Below are positions 5,560-12,161 of a stretch of DNA of 12,161 nt, piece after piece. Numbering within the stretch: position 1 is the first letter of the stretch; every line of letters starts with the position of its first letter. Below the pieces are notes generated by a model. It searched no databases. It saw only the letters and a program-made list of their open reading frames with translations, and was not told the DNA's origin. The position numbers and the translations under genes were made by a program. Where the stretch lies: the NCBI RefSeq assembly GCF_039794105.1, contig NZ_JBDIWA010000054.1, positions 1 through 12,161 on the forward strand. The letters are read 5' to 3'. The DNA comes from Kuenenia sp039794105 (GTDB lineage: Bacteria; Planctomycetota; Brocadiia; Brocadiales; Brocadiaceae).

Positions 5560-6834
5560 ATGAAACTAAAACGAAGCGATATCGAAACCTCACAAAACAA
5601 GTTTGCGCATATCATAAATAAAAACCCAAACCCTGTTTTACAAATAACAAAAGAGGGCGTCATATCCTATGCCAATAAAGCTGGATTATGGTTTTTAAAC
5701 TTCTGGAGCAAACAGATAAATGAACATATTCCTGCGCAATTTAACAATGTAATTATGGATGCTTTCAATACTAATTCATACAAAGTAATAGAATCAGAAT
5801 ATGGCACAAAGGTATTCTCGTTGACTTTTGTGCCAATCACAAAAGAAGGATTCATAAACATATATATAACAAACATTACCGCGCAGAAACAACTACAGGA
5901 AAAAACAACACAGTTGGAAAAACTAAATATTTTAAGTATGATGTCGTCAGAAATAGCGCATGAAATCAACACACCAATAGGCGCATTCAGCCTATGCGCC
6001 CAGGAAAGCATGAAATATTTTAATAAGATTGCTATTACACTAAATCATTTGGAAATGCAGATTGATTCCATTTCCAGGACTATGAATGAATTACGAACGC
6101 TTGCAGGCTCCCACGGCGGGGATATGACGCATAGTCAGGTGCAAGACAAATTGACACAAAGTATGAATAATTTGGAAGGCTGCGAAAAAGAATGTAAAAG
6201 AGAACTGCAAGCTATAAAAAGCAGTAAATCTCATTTGCGCGAATACCTCGAAAATTCTATAAAAGAGTCTCTTCATTGCAAAGAAGCGGTTAATAATTTA
6301 CTTAATTTCGCGAATCAGGTTGCGCTGTACAAAAAAAATTACTGTGTAAATGCTTTAATAACGGACGTAATAGTCTCTCTATACCGAATGTTTAATGAAA
6401 ATAAAATCGATATCGTTTTTAATCTTTCAGATAATCTTCCTAATGTCTTAATAGATATCTGCAAAATGGAGTTGGTTTTCGCGAATATTTTTTACAATGC
6501 CATTTATGCTATAAAAGCAATAACGAAAGACCCTACGCACATTAGTAATCATGTTAACGGCACAATAACCATAGAAACACGTATGTGTACAAATAAAGAT
6601 GAAATAGAAATCTCCATAAGCGACACCGGCGTGTATATTCATAAAAATAATTTGAATAAAATATTTACTCCATTTTTTACACAAAAAGCGGAAACGGAAA
6701 GACCAATTATTGGTTTAGGCATCGCAGGCAAAATAATCAGGATGCACAATGGTGTTATTGCGGCGGAAAGTGAAAAAGAAACGGGAACAACATTCAAAAT
6801 ATATTTGCCGTTAAAAGAAAAGATATCTAAATAA
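5560..6834 (+). CDS. Soluble PAS sensor histidine kinase with intact H-box but degenerate G1 box
   Basis: A 424-residue cytoplasmic kinase with no membrane segment. Residues about 12-110 form a PAS domain (NPNPVLQITKEGVISYANKAG). The H-box is SSEIAHEINTPIGAF with phosphoacceptor H134, of the HEINTPIGA class, which has an unusually long helical dimerisation region; here it runs to about 253 and is rich in Lys/Glu. The ATP-binding domain has N-box ELVFANIFYNAIYAI (about 304-318). G1 is DTGVYI (355-360), where Tyr359 replaces the second Gly of DxGxG. The F-box is FTPFFTQK, and G2 is IIGLGI (383-388), which lacks the usual first Gly-Thr. The end, KIIRMHNGVIAAES, closely parallels the other kinase. 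The ribosome site AAAGGA lies 7 bp before ATG. It runs in the same direction as the sigma-54 activator 258 bp downstream, its likely partner. Reduced autokinase activity is inferred. Confidence 0.88.
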   Translation: MKLKRSDIETSQNKFAHIINKNPNPVLQITKEGVISYANKAGLWFLNFWSKQINEHIPAQFNNVIMDAFNTNSYKVIESEYGTKVFSLTFVPITKEGFINIYITNITAQKQLQEKTTQLEKLNILSMMSSEIAHEINTPIGAFSLCAQESMKYFNKIAITLNHLEMQIDSISRTMNELRTLAGSHGGDMTHSQVQDKLTQSMNNLEGCEKECKRELQAIKSSKSHLREYLENSIKESLHCKEAVNNLLNFANQVALYKKNYCVNALITDVIVSLYRMFNENKIDIVFNLSDNLPNVLIDICKMELVFANIFYNAIYAIKAITKDPTHISNHVNGTITIETRMCTNKDEIEISISDTGVYIHKNNLNKIFTPFFTQKAETERPIIGLGIAGKIIRMHNGVIAAESEKETGTTFKIYLPLKEKISK

Positions 6835-7001
6835 TATAGTAACCATTCCGCCGGTATCTATACTACGTGAACTGTTACACAATATATATAATACCGAGTA
6901 GGTGAGACTGACAAACAAAAGCGGTGATTTTGTTTTCATCAATACAAAGGTGTGTATTTACAATACGTCCCTACAAAATTACCACATTATCCCCGACTAT
7001 T

Positions 7002-7017
7002 TGGCATTAATCTTGCT
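7002..7017 (+). promoter_or_regulatory. Sigma-54 (-24/-12) promoter of the response regulator gene
   Basis: TGGCAT-TAATC-TTGCT matches the RpoN consensus TGGCAC-N5-TTGCW at all but one base. The invariant GG (7003-7004) and GC (7015-7016) are exactly 10 bp apart. Transcription would begin near 7028, giving about 65 bases of leader before the ATG at 7093. This also argues that the open frame extending upstream to 6952 is not translated. Confidence 0.75.
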
Positions 7018-7092
7018 ACAGAATATGATTCGCATTCATTCCTAATCTATTCTTTGAATGGTTTATCGTTTTATTATAGGGAAAAAATATCT

Positions 7093-8466
7093 ATGGATAA
7101 AGCACGCGTTTTGATTGTTGAAGATGAGGAAATTTACCGGAAAATACTCTGCAATACTTTGAGGGAACATGGTATTGAGGTACAGGCAACCGACTCGGGA
7201 GAAGAGGCATGGGAGCTTATCAAACAGCAAAGGTTCCCGCTTATCATATCCGATATCAGGCTTTCCGGGAATATCAGCGGGATGGACCTGCTGAGAGACG
7301 CAAAAGAATTATATGACCCTTCGATATTAATGATCACTGCTTTTGGTGAAATAGAAATGGCCGTTGAGGCAATGAGACTGGGCGCTTTCAGCTATATCAC
7401 AAAACCTTTCGAAGTAGAAGATATTTTGGCAAATCTCGACCGCATGATCCTACAGCAAAGGAGCATTTCCGACCACCTCTTACCTTCCAACGTTGAGGAA
7501 TTAAGCCAGCGTACCGGCATAATCGGCAATTCAAAAAAGATGTGCGATCTGGTGAATATAGCGTTAAAAGCGGCGCGCAGCGACGCCACCATATTAATAA
7601 CAGGGGAAAGCGGCACCGGGAAAGAACTTATCGCCAAGGCGATTTATATGAATAGCAGCCGGAAAGACAAGGAATTTGTGGCGATAAATTGCGCCACACT
7701 CACCGATGAATTTCTGGAAAGCGCCTTGTTCGGGCATGTGAAAGGTTCATATACCGGAGCTATGAAAGACAAGATAGGATTATTCGAAAAAGCAGACGGA
7801 GGAACGCTCTTTATGGATGAAGTGGGCGATACTTCAAAATCGATCCAGGCAAAAATATTGCGTGTACTGCAGGAAGGTGAATATATCCCCCTGGGAAGCA
7901 CCGAAACAAAAAAGGCAAACGTGCGTATCATTGCAGCCACAAACAAGGACTTGTTGGAATCGGTAGAGAAAAACGAATTTCGCGAAGACTTGTATTATCG
8001 CCTTAATGTAATAAATATAGCGATGCCGCCGTTACGGGAGAGGAAATCGGATATACCCCTCCTGATCAACCACTTTATCAAAAAGAACAACGTCAAATTA
8101 AATAAAAAAGTTATACGGATTGCTCCGGAAATAGAGGAGATTTTGATGGATTACGACTGGCCCGGGAATGTACGTGAACTGGAAAATGTGATTGAAAGGA
8201 CAATGGTTTTATGTTCCGGCAATAAGATAGTGAAAAAGCATCTGCCCGGATGCGTTTTACCGAAAAAAGGGGATATCCCCCCTATCACCATCGCCCCGGG
8301 CACGTCCTGGAAGGAGGCGGAAAAGGAACTTATTATGAAGACCCTTCAGTTAACCCGTGGCAATAAACAGGAAGCGGCAAAGATGCTGGGAATATCCCTC
8401 AGAAAGATTGAGTACCGGGTGAAAGAATGGGGGATTGCCTGTGCTTCAAAAGCAAATGGCGATTAA
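7093..8466 (+). CDS. NtrC-family sigma-54-dependent response regulator
   Basis: A 458-residue cytoplasmic transcription activator. Residues about 4-120 are a receiver domain with acidic pocket E10-D11, phosphoacceptor D54 in LIISDIRLSG, the Thr of MITAFGE and the Lys of YITKPFE. Residues about 145-380 are the AAA+ sigma-54 activation domain. Walker A is GESGTGKE (171-178), the sigma-54 contact loop is GSYTGA (218-223), Walker B is GGTLFMDEVGD (D242, E243), and an arginine-finger region reads REDLYYRLNV. GSYTGA differs from consensus GAFTGA, but Tyr is a common functional substitute for Phe. The C-terminal ~40 residues are a Fis-type helix-turn-helix (NKQEAAKMLGISLRKIEYRVKEWG). I chose ATG 7093 because the receiver domain begins there and a sigma-54 promoter lies just upstream. 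The frame is open to 6952, but that 47-residue extension has no domain character. The ribosome site is weak (AGGG at 7078-7081). No transcription terminator is obvious after it. Confidence 0.93.
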   Translation: MDKARVLIVEDEEIYRKILCNTLREHGIEVQATDSGEEAWELIKQQRFPLIISDIRLSGNISGMDLLRDAKELYDPSILMITAFGEIEMAVEAMRLGAFSYITKPFEVEDILANLDRMILQQRSISDHLLPSNVEELSQRTGIIGNSKKMCDLVNIALKAARSDATILITGESGTGKELIAKAIYMNSSRKDKEFVAINCATLTDEFLESALFGHVKGSYTGAMKDKIGLFEKADGGTLFMDEVGDTSKSIQAKILRVLQEGEYIPLGSTETKKANVRIIAATNKDLLESVEKNEFREDLYYRLNVINIAMPPLRERKSDIPLLINHFIKKNNVKLNKKVIRIAPEIEEILMDYDWPGNVRELENVIERTMVLCSGNKIVKKHLPGCVLPKKGDIPPITIAPGTSWKEAEKELIMKTLQLTRGNKQEAAKMLGISLRKIEYRVKEWGIACASKANGD

Positions 8467-8769
8467 ATTCTCTTTACAAAACATCTATGTTGTAAGCGTC
8501 AACCAATAGTATTTTCCGCCGTCCCACAAAACCGCAATAAATGCGGTAACAATGTATTCTCTCAACCCTCTTCTGTATTAATCCTTTGCTTCGTTCATAT
8601 GCAATACATTGTTTTAACGATTCATTTCGAATAAATACGTAATCATGCAAATTTTGCGTCAAAATTAATAAATGTAATTTGTTGCTTCGCAAAAACCATG
8701 CATATCTGCATACGATTCATTTTAACGTACATCGTAACTATCTGGCGTAAAAACATTACACGACTCCCG
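8467..8769. other. Gene-free stretch after the response regulator
   Basis: No convincing gene. The only notable items are a small hairpin ACCGCA-ATAAA-TGCGGT (8531-8547) without a T-run, and AATCATGCAAATTTTGC at 8641-8657, which recurs with one change at 9209-9225. A 72-codon minus-strand frame (8474-8692) has no recognisable domain and no ribosome site I can defend, so I do not annotate it. Confidence 0.4.
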
Positions 8770-8953
8770 GCGGGTTCAGGTTTGCAACCTGAATCCATGG
8801 ATTTATGCGTATAATGGAGCAATGTACTGCAGTAAAATTCCAATGCCCAAAATCCCTGTTTGGCATCTGGAATTTATTTGTCATTTGTTCTGCTAATTGA
8901 AGGCTGGATTGAAAGTATAAAACGTTTGGTTCAGGTTACAAACCTGAACCCGC
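8770..8953. repeat. Dispersed ~180 bp palindrome-bounded repeat, copy 2 (uninterrupted)
   Basis: The left boundary is the palindrome GGTTCAGGTTTGCAACCTGAA (8773-8793). The right boundary is the palindrome GGTTCAGGTT-ACA-AACCTGAACC (8928-8950). The body between them (for example TTTATGCGTATAATGG, then AAGTATAAAACGTTTGGTTC) aligns with copy 1 at 1114-1242. Because both ends are themselves palindromic, the unit resembles a BIME-like REP doublet. It provides the empty site showing that copy 1 was interrupted by insertion. Confidence 0.8.
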
Positions 8954-9438
8954 GAATGTAGCTTCCGGCGCCATTACGTTCCCAAACAGTCATCATGTTG
9001 CATTAGCAACACCCAGAAACGATGAAAATGGTTTTGTGGCCATATAATATTGCGGTACCTGTACTTAAACTGTTTTTTGTAGTCTTATTTTCGAGCCAGT
9101 TTGGAAACTAACTGTGCTTCTGTAGTTAATAGAATACGCTAAATAGCTACCGTACTTCACAAAAAGCAGCGATACAAGGAATATTCCTCACTTTGTTGTA
9201 TTGCGTATAATCACGCAAATTTTGCAGAAAAATGCTTTTCTGAAACCATATATCTTAAGCATTACAGTCTATCGTCCTTTCGTCTATCGTCTATCGTCTA
9301 CCGTCAGTCGTCTATACAACCCTGTCAAGGTTAACACTACTGTAACGTTTCATTAAAACCTGGCGGAAGTCACAAAAAAGCAGGAGGACACCAATAATAT
9401 TTCCCGGAATGGAATTAGAATATCCGATACAGGCTCTT
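8954..9438. other. Gene-free stretch containing a heptamer tandem repeat
   Basis: I see no coding frame longer than about 50 codons with gene-like features. It contains a repeat of the word AATCACGCAAATTTTGC (9209-9225; partner at 8641-8657) and the TCTATCG tandem at 9267-9315. GGCCATATAATATTGC near 9038 looks like a sigma-54 site but has 12 instead of 10 bases between GG and GC. Positional room remains for activator-binding sites of the sigma-54 promoter at 9439. Confidence 0.4.
9267..9315. repeat. Imperfect TCTATCG heptamer tandem repeat
   Basis: About seven units of GTCTATC or close variants (GTCCTTTC, GTCTACC, GTCAGTC, GTCTATA) follow one another. Such slipped-strand-prone repeats are length-variable in many genomes. 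It is 170 bp upstream of the epimerase sigma-54 promoter and not in a coding frame. Confidence 0.7.
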
Positions 9439-9454
9439 TGGTCTTTGTTTTGCT
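9439..9454 (+). promoter_or_regulatory. Sigma-54 (-24/-12) promoter of the epimerase gene
   Basis: TGGTCT-TTGTT-TTGCT carries GG (9440-9441) and GC (9452-9453) exactly 10 bp apart with a perfect TTGCT -12 block; the -24 block differs from TGGCAC at two bases. The expected start near 9465 leaves about 80 bases of leader before the ATG at 9547. The response regulator encoded 1 kb upstream is an obvious candidate activator, which is inference. Confidence 0.55.
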
Positions 9455-9546
9455 ACCAATAAAACATCATGCGACTGCGCAAGACAATTGTTATTATGAA
9501 TTACCTTGTACGTTAATAAAGACAACAAATAGAAAAAGGGGATGGT

Positions 9547-10506
9547 ATGAAAATACTTGTAACAGGCGGTGCGGGGTTTATTGGATCTAATCTGGTAGAC
9601 CAGTTAATTGAAGAGGGACATCGCGTAGCTGTTGTAGATGATCTTTCTACAGGAAAAGAAGAAAACATACATAAGAAAGCGGAGTTTTTTAATATTGATA
9701 TTTGTGACGCGAAAAGTCTGGAAGAAGTTTTTAAAAAAATAAAACCGGAAATAGTAAATCATCATGCAGCGCATGCGAACGTGCGGAAGTCGGTAGAAAC
9801 GCCTGTTTATGACGCGAATATCAATATACTTGGTTCATTGAACCTGTGCCAGTTATCAAATAAATATCGGGTTAAGAAATTTATCTACGCATCTACCGGA
9901 GGCGCTGTTTACGGAGAACCGAAACAATTGCCTGCAAATGAAGCCACTCCGCCGGAACCCTTATCGCACTATGGGGTAAGCAAGCATACCGTTGAACATT
10001 ATTTGCATGTTTTCCATAAATTATACGACCTTAACGTTACCATTTTAAGATATCCAAATGTATACGGACCACGGCAGTCTCCGCATGGAGAGGCGGGCGT
10101 TGTCGCAATCTTTAGCGAACTAATGCTACAAAATAAACAGCCCACAATTTTTGGCGATGGTTCAAAGACAAGGGATTACGTTTATGTGGATGACATTGTA
10201 AAAGCGAACATTGCGGTTTTAGGGGATATCGGAAACGGAGAAATTTATAATCTTGGATGGGGCAAGGAAATCTCTGATATGGAAGTATTCCTTGCAGTGA
10301 GAAGGGCATTACGCAAAGACATAGAACCCATACTAGGACAAAAACGTCACGGAGAAGTTGATCATATTAGCCTTGACCATTCAAAGGCGCGGAGAGAAAT
10401 CAAATGGTCGCCGGAAGTCACCTTTGAAGAAGGCGTAAAAAAAGCAACCCAATATTATACTAAACTTGCAAAGGCAGAAGAATTGTGCGGCGCGGCGAAG
10501 GTTTAA
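9547..10506 (+). CDS. Extended-SDR NAD(P)-dependent sugar-nucleotide epimerase/dehydratase (UDP-glucose 4-epimerase-like)
   Basis: A 319-residue cytoplasmic enzyme expected to epimerise a nucleotide sugar (UDP-hexose type) for surface polysaccharide or glycan synthesis. The NAD-binding Rossmann motif is GGAGFIG (residues 7-13), followed by the acidic D31-D32 that selects NAD over NADP. HHAAHANVRKS (72-82) and STGGAVYGEP (116-125) are typical extended-SDR segments. The catalytic triad is T117, Y142 and K146 (YGVSK). LRYPNVYGPRQ and RDYVYVDDIVKA follow, as in GalE/WbpP-like proteins. The full length of about 320 residues is normal and the gene looks intact. AAGGGG (about 9536-9541) precedes ATG. 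The final ~15 residues (AKAEELCGAAKV) are a loose tail. The family often converts UDP-Glc/Gal or UDP-GlcNAc/GalNAc, but the exact substrate cannot be read from sequence. Confidence 0.9.
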   Translation: MKILVTGGAGFIGSNLVDQLIEEGHRVAVVDDLSTGKEENIHKKAEFFNIDICDAKSLEEVFKKIKPEIVNHHAAHANVRKSVETPVYDANINILGSLNLCQLSNKYRVKKFIYASTGGAVYGEPKQLPANEATPPEPLSHYGVSKHTVEHYLHVFHKLYDLNVTILRYPNVYGPRQSPHGEAGVVAIFSELMLQNKQPTIFGDGSKTRDYVYVDDIVKANIAVLGDIGNGEIYNLGWGKEISDMEVFLAVRRALRKDIEPILGQKRHGEVDHISLDHSKARREIKWSPEVTFEEGVKKATQYYTKLAKAEELCGAAKV

Positions 10507-10562
10507 AAGGCGGGAAGTAAGGAGGGATAGTGGTAAAATAATGTTTCTTCCACGTAGTAGTC

Positions 10563-10590
10563 GGGCGGGTTCAGGTTGCAAAACCGCCCT
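10563..10590. repeat. Degraded copy of the GGTTCAGG-TTGCAA palindrome; possible terminator hairpin of the epimerase gene
   Basis: GGGCGGGTT and AACCGCCC pair with one bulged G around CAGGTTGCAA. It keeps the left half (GGCGGGTTCAGGTTGCAA) of the intact palindrome at 3406-3441, but the right half has lost its CCTGAA portion. It lies 57 bp after the epimerase stop without a T-run. Confidence 0.5.
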
Positions 10591-10593
10591 GAA

Positions 10594-10755
10594 AATCTGT
10601 GCAATCTGTGGTTTCCTTTAGTCAAATAGTTGAATAGTTAATTAGTCAAATCATCAAATCGTTTCAACCATTTAACCATTCAACCATCTTCTTTTTATCT
10701 GTGCAATCTGTGAAATCTGTGGTTTCTGTTGTTTTATCTGTGTAATCTGTGGTTC
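10594..10755. repeat. Short interspersed ATCTGTG repeats
   Basis: AATCTGTGCAATCTGTGG at 10594-10611 recurs as ATCTGTGCAATCTGTGAAATCTGTGG (starting 10697) and ATCTGTGTAATCTGTGG (starting 10736), with unrelated AT-rich sequence between. Function is unknown. Confidence 0.7.
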
Positions 10756-10842
10756 CGCATTTCGTATTTCGTGCTTGCTTGGTTCCGGTATCTTCTGATA
10801 CGTACGGTGGGATAACAAAATAAAAATATTTGATATAAGAAC

Positions 10843-11910
10843 ATGCTAGCTGAAGACAAACTTCTTTTTATTTGTACGAGACAAAATTTTTCGGATACAC
10901 ACAAGAAAAATGTTCTTGATTTGTGCAATAGGGAAAAGATCGATTGGGAGAGAGTGTACGCTACGGCAAGACTCCATAGCGTGGCGCCATTGATCTATTT
11001 AAACTTGCAAAAATGCTCTGAAAACGGCCGTATCATTCCGCATAATGATGATGTAGCAAATAAGTTTAAGCTCTATCTCTATACCAGGAAGGTTTTAGAA
11101 AATACATTGGAAGAAACATTGAAAGATGCATTAGCTTTTTTTCATCAAAGATTCATAGACGTCATGCTCATAAAGGGGATAGCATTAAATGCGCTTATAT
11201 ACACGCATCCATGGCTCGTCAATAAGAATGATCTTGATATAATAATACGACCAGGAAAAGAGACATTAACCACTAATGAAAAAAAAGAAATAAGAAAGTA
11301 CATTCATAGTATTAGATTAAAGGGTATTGAGTGTGATTATTTCAGCCACCATGATATTCATTGCTCAGAAACACTGCCCATAGATTTTGTGGATATTTGG
11401 AGTAATGCAAAAAAGATTTATTTTTTGGGACATAGCGTATATGTTATGTCCCCGGAAGACATGCTCATCGTCGCGTGTATTAATTCCAAACGCAAAAGGT
11501 TTTTTCGGCTTAAATCACTATTTGATATTGCAGAAATAATTAATTTTTACCCTGATTTGAATTGGAAAGATTTTACAAGGAAGGCAAAAAAATACCGTTG
11601 TAATAATCTTATTTATACTGCCCTCTTTGTTACAAAAAAAACGATAGGATGCAATTCCCCTGAAACGGTTTTTAAAGACCTGACGGTATTTCCTTTAAGG
11701 AAGTTGATAATACACATAATTATCCGATATTTAAACTTACGCATGTCTTTAACTTCGCTTTATCCGTTTTTAGAAGAAAATCCATTAATAAGAAAAACAA
11801 ATCTGTCATTGGCATTGCCCTTTGCGGTCTTTCCATGGCGCTACTTTTGGCACAAGATATTATCGGGGGCTACCAAGTTTTGTGTAGGTAAAATTTCAAA
11901 AATCAGGTAA
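10843..11910 (+). CDS. Nucleotidyltransferase-fold family protein (PF14907-like), associated with polysaccharide loci
   Basis: A 355-residue soluble protein. The nucleotidyltransferase-like core begins at about residue 105 with DVMLIKGIALNALIY (LIKG at 109-112), followed by the metal-binding acidic pair in KNDLDIII (D130, D132). Downstream, PIDFVDIW and the segment MSPEDMLIVACINSKRKRFFRLKSLFDIAEII match the second half of the uncharacterised nucleotidyltransferase family (NTP_transf_5 type). In other genomes this family occurs beside exopolysaccharide and glycosyltransferase genes; its reaction is not established. No Shine-Dalgarno is visible before ATG 10843, so initiation is presumably weak. 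The stop is followed within about 10 bp by an IS end, so the natural C-terminus may have been altered. The last ~15 residues are basic and not family-specific. Confidence 0.75.
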   Translation: MLAEDKLLFICTRQNFSDTHKKNVLDLCNREKIDWERVYATARLHSVAPLIYLNLQKCSENGRIIPHNDDVANKFKLYLYTRKVLENTLEETLKDALAFFHQRFIDVMLIKGIALNALIYTHPWLVNKNDLDIIIRPGKETLTTNEKKEIRKYIHSIRLKGIECDYFSHHDIHCSETLPIDFVDIWSNAKKIYFLGHSVYVMSPEDMLIVACINSKRKRFFRLKSLFDIAEIINFYPDLNWKDFTRKAKKYRCNNLIYTALFVTKKTIGCNSPETVFKDLTVFPLRKLIIHIIIRYLNLRMSLTSLYPFLEENPLIRKTNLSLALPFAVFPWRYFWHKILSGATKFCVGKISKIR

Positions 11911-11918
11911 AAAATCAG

Positions 11919-12161
11919 CATTGTCCGGTTAGGTTTTTGCGTAAGCATAATTTTTACTCTGTTCTTTGAAATTATGTTTAGTCACGGTTGTAAAGACAAA
12001 GAGAGCCGCTTCATTTTTAATTTTGAATCTTAACTCTCTAACTCGCTTGATAGAGACTTTTTCTTTAAAATTGTTATGACAATAGATTGCAAGCAGGAGG
12101 TATGTGATTAATCCAGCAAGTATTTGAACCATGAGGCCATATGGTGATCTTGCGATGAGAT
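11919..12161 (-). mobile_element. End of an insertion sequence (continues past window)
   Basis: A transposase C-terminus reads in from the right edge on the minus strand. The likely IS end is CATTGTCCGGTTAGGTTTTT near 11919-11938, overlapping the transposase stop. The outer boundary is estimated because the other end is not in the window. A short AAAATCAG repeat (around 11900-11907 and again around 11912-11919) flanks the junction. Confidence 0.6.
11929..12161 (-). CDS. C-terminal fragment of an IS transposase (IS4-like DDE family, 5' part outside window)
   Basis: The frame is open from the window edge at 12161 down to TAA at 11929-11931, about 77 residues; the ATG at 12132 is internal. The visible residues PYGLMVQILAGLITYLLLAIYC and SIKRVRELRFKIKNEA resemble the C-terminal helix and tail of IS4-type DDE transposases (Q-I-x-A-x-L-I-x-Y-L-L-L). 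The catalytic DDE residues would lie outside the window. The element points back toward the nucleotidyltransferase gene, so the two are convergent. Family assignment is from pattern memory only. Confidence 0.6.
   Translation of the reverse strand, partial: LIARSPYGLMVQILAGLITYLLLAIYCHNNFKEKVSIKRVRELRFKIKNEAALFVFTTVTKHNFKEQSKNYAYAKT

Larger units (their letters stand above)
10507..10842. other. Repeat-rich gap between epimerase and nucleotidyltransferase genes
   Basis: No gene. It holds a decayed copy of the GGGTTCAGG palindrome (GGGCGG...CCGCCC, 10563-10589) and several copies of the word AATCTGTGNAATCTGTGG (10594-10755). It also has a low-complexity TCAACCATTTAACCATTC stretch (10664-10685) and GCATTTCGTATTTCGTGC (10757-10774). 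I found neither a clear promoter nor a strong terminator. GGAGG at 10520-10524 is not followed by an open frame. Confidence 0.5.

Noticed and set aside
6952..7092. Start of the response regulator at 6952
   Set aside because: The extension has no domain character, no ribosome site, and contains the sigma-54 promoter; the receiver domain starts right after ATG 7093.
8474..8692. 72-codon minus-strand frame after the response regulator
   Set aside because: No recognised domain, no ribosome site, and composition like the surrounding AT-rich gap.
9038..9056. GGCCATATAATATTGC as a sigma-54 promoter
   Set aside because: GG and GC are 12 bp apart rather than 10.
9267..9315. CRISPR array
   Set aside because: The repeats are contiguous heptamers without spacers; no cas gene is visible in the window.
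10594..10755. CRISPR-like direct repeats
   Set aside because: Units are short, of unequal spacing and partly tandem; there is no constant repeat-spacer architecture.

Overview
The window looks like chromosomal DNA of an AT-rich (about 40% GC by eye) Gram-negative bacterium with many dispersed palindromic repeats. An outer-membrane beta-barrel, sigma-54 signalling and abundant short intergenic repeats of the 'GGTTCAGG..TTGCAA..CCTGAACC' kind fit an anammox planctomycete (Kuenenia/Brocadia type). This taxonomic guess comes from recognising the repeat style and gene mix; no marker gene proves it.

Layout. 3-869 is the 3' end of an outer-membrane beta-barrel protein, probably a polysaccharide-export porin. 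870-1360 is a repeat-filled gap holding a ~180 bp dispersed repeat that is split by a 103 bp MITE-like insertion. 1361-2365 encodes a ZnT9-like cation diffusion facilitator. 2366-2937 is a gap with a perfect 34 bp palindrome. 2938-3357 encodes a small free-standing NUMOD1 plus zinc-ribbon DNA-binding protein. 3358-3643 carries a perfect 36 bp palindrome and a long inverted repeat between convergent genes.

3644-8466 is a signalling block. A PAS histidine kinase (minus strand) and a second, related PAS histidine kinase (plus strand) diverge from a 575 bp regulatory gap. An NtrC-type sigma-54 activator follows, preceded by a very good sigma-54 promoter of its own. The two kinases have complementary defects: one has a normal ATP site but an altered H-box, the other a normal H-box but a damaged G1 box. 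They could act as a cross-phosphorylating pair feeding the regulator.

8467-9546 is a ~1.1 kb stretch with no convincing gene. It contains the second, uninterrupted copy of the ~180 bp repeat and a heptamer tandem repeat, and it ends with a second good sigma-54 promoter that reads into an extended-SDR NAD-dependent sugar-nucleotide epimerase (9547-10506). After another repeat-rich gap comes a nucleotidyltransferase-fold protein of the kind found in exopolysaccharide loci (10843-11910). The right edge holds the C-terminal part of a transposase on the minus strand, from an IS inserted directly behind that gene.

The simplest unifying reading is a cytoplasmic PAS-kinase/sigma-54 circuit that activates itself and may also control a downstream surface-polysaccharide gene. 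The region has been repeatedly invaded by small mobile and palindromic repeats. The link between the circuit and the epimerase is inference from promoter sequence only.
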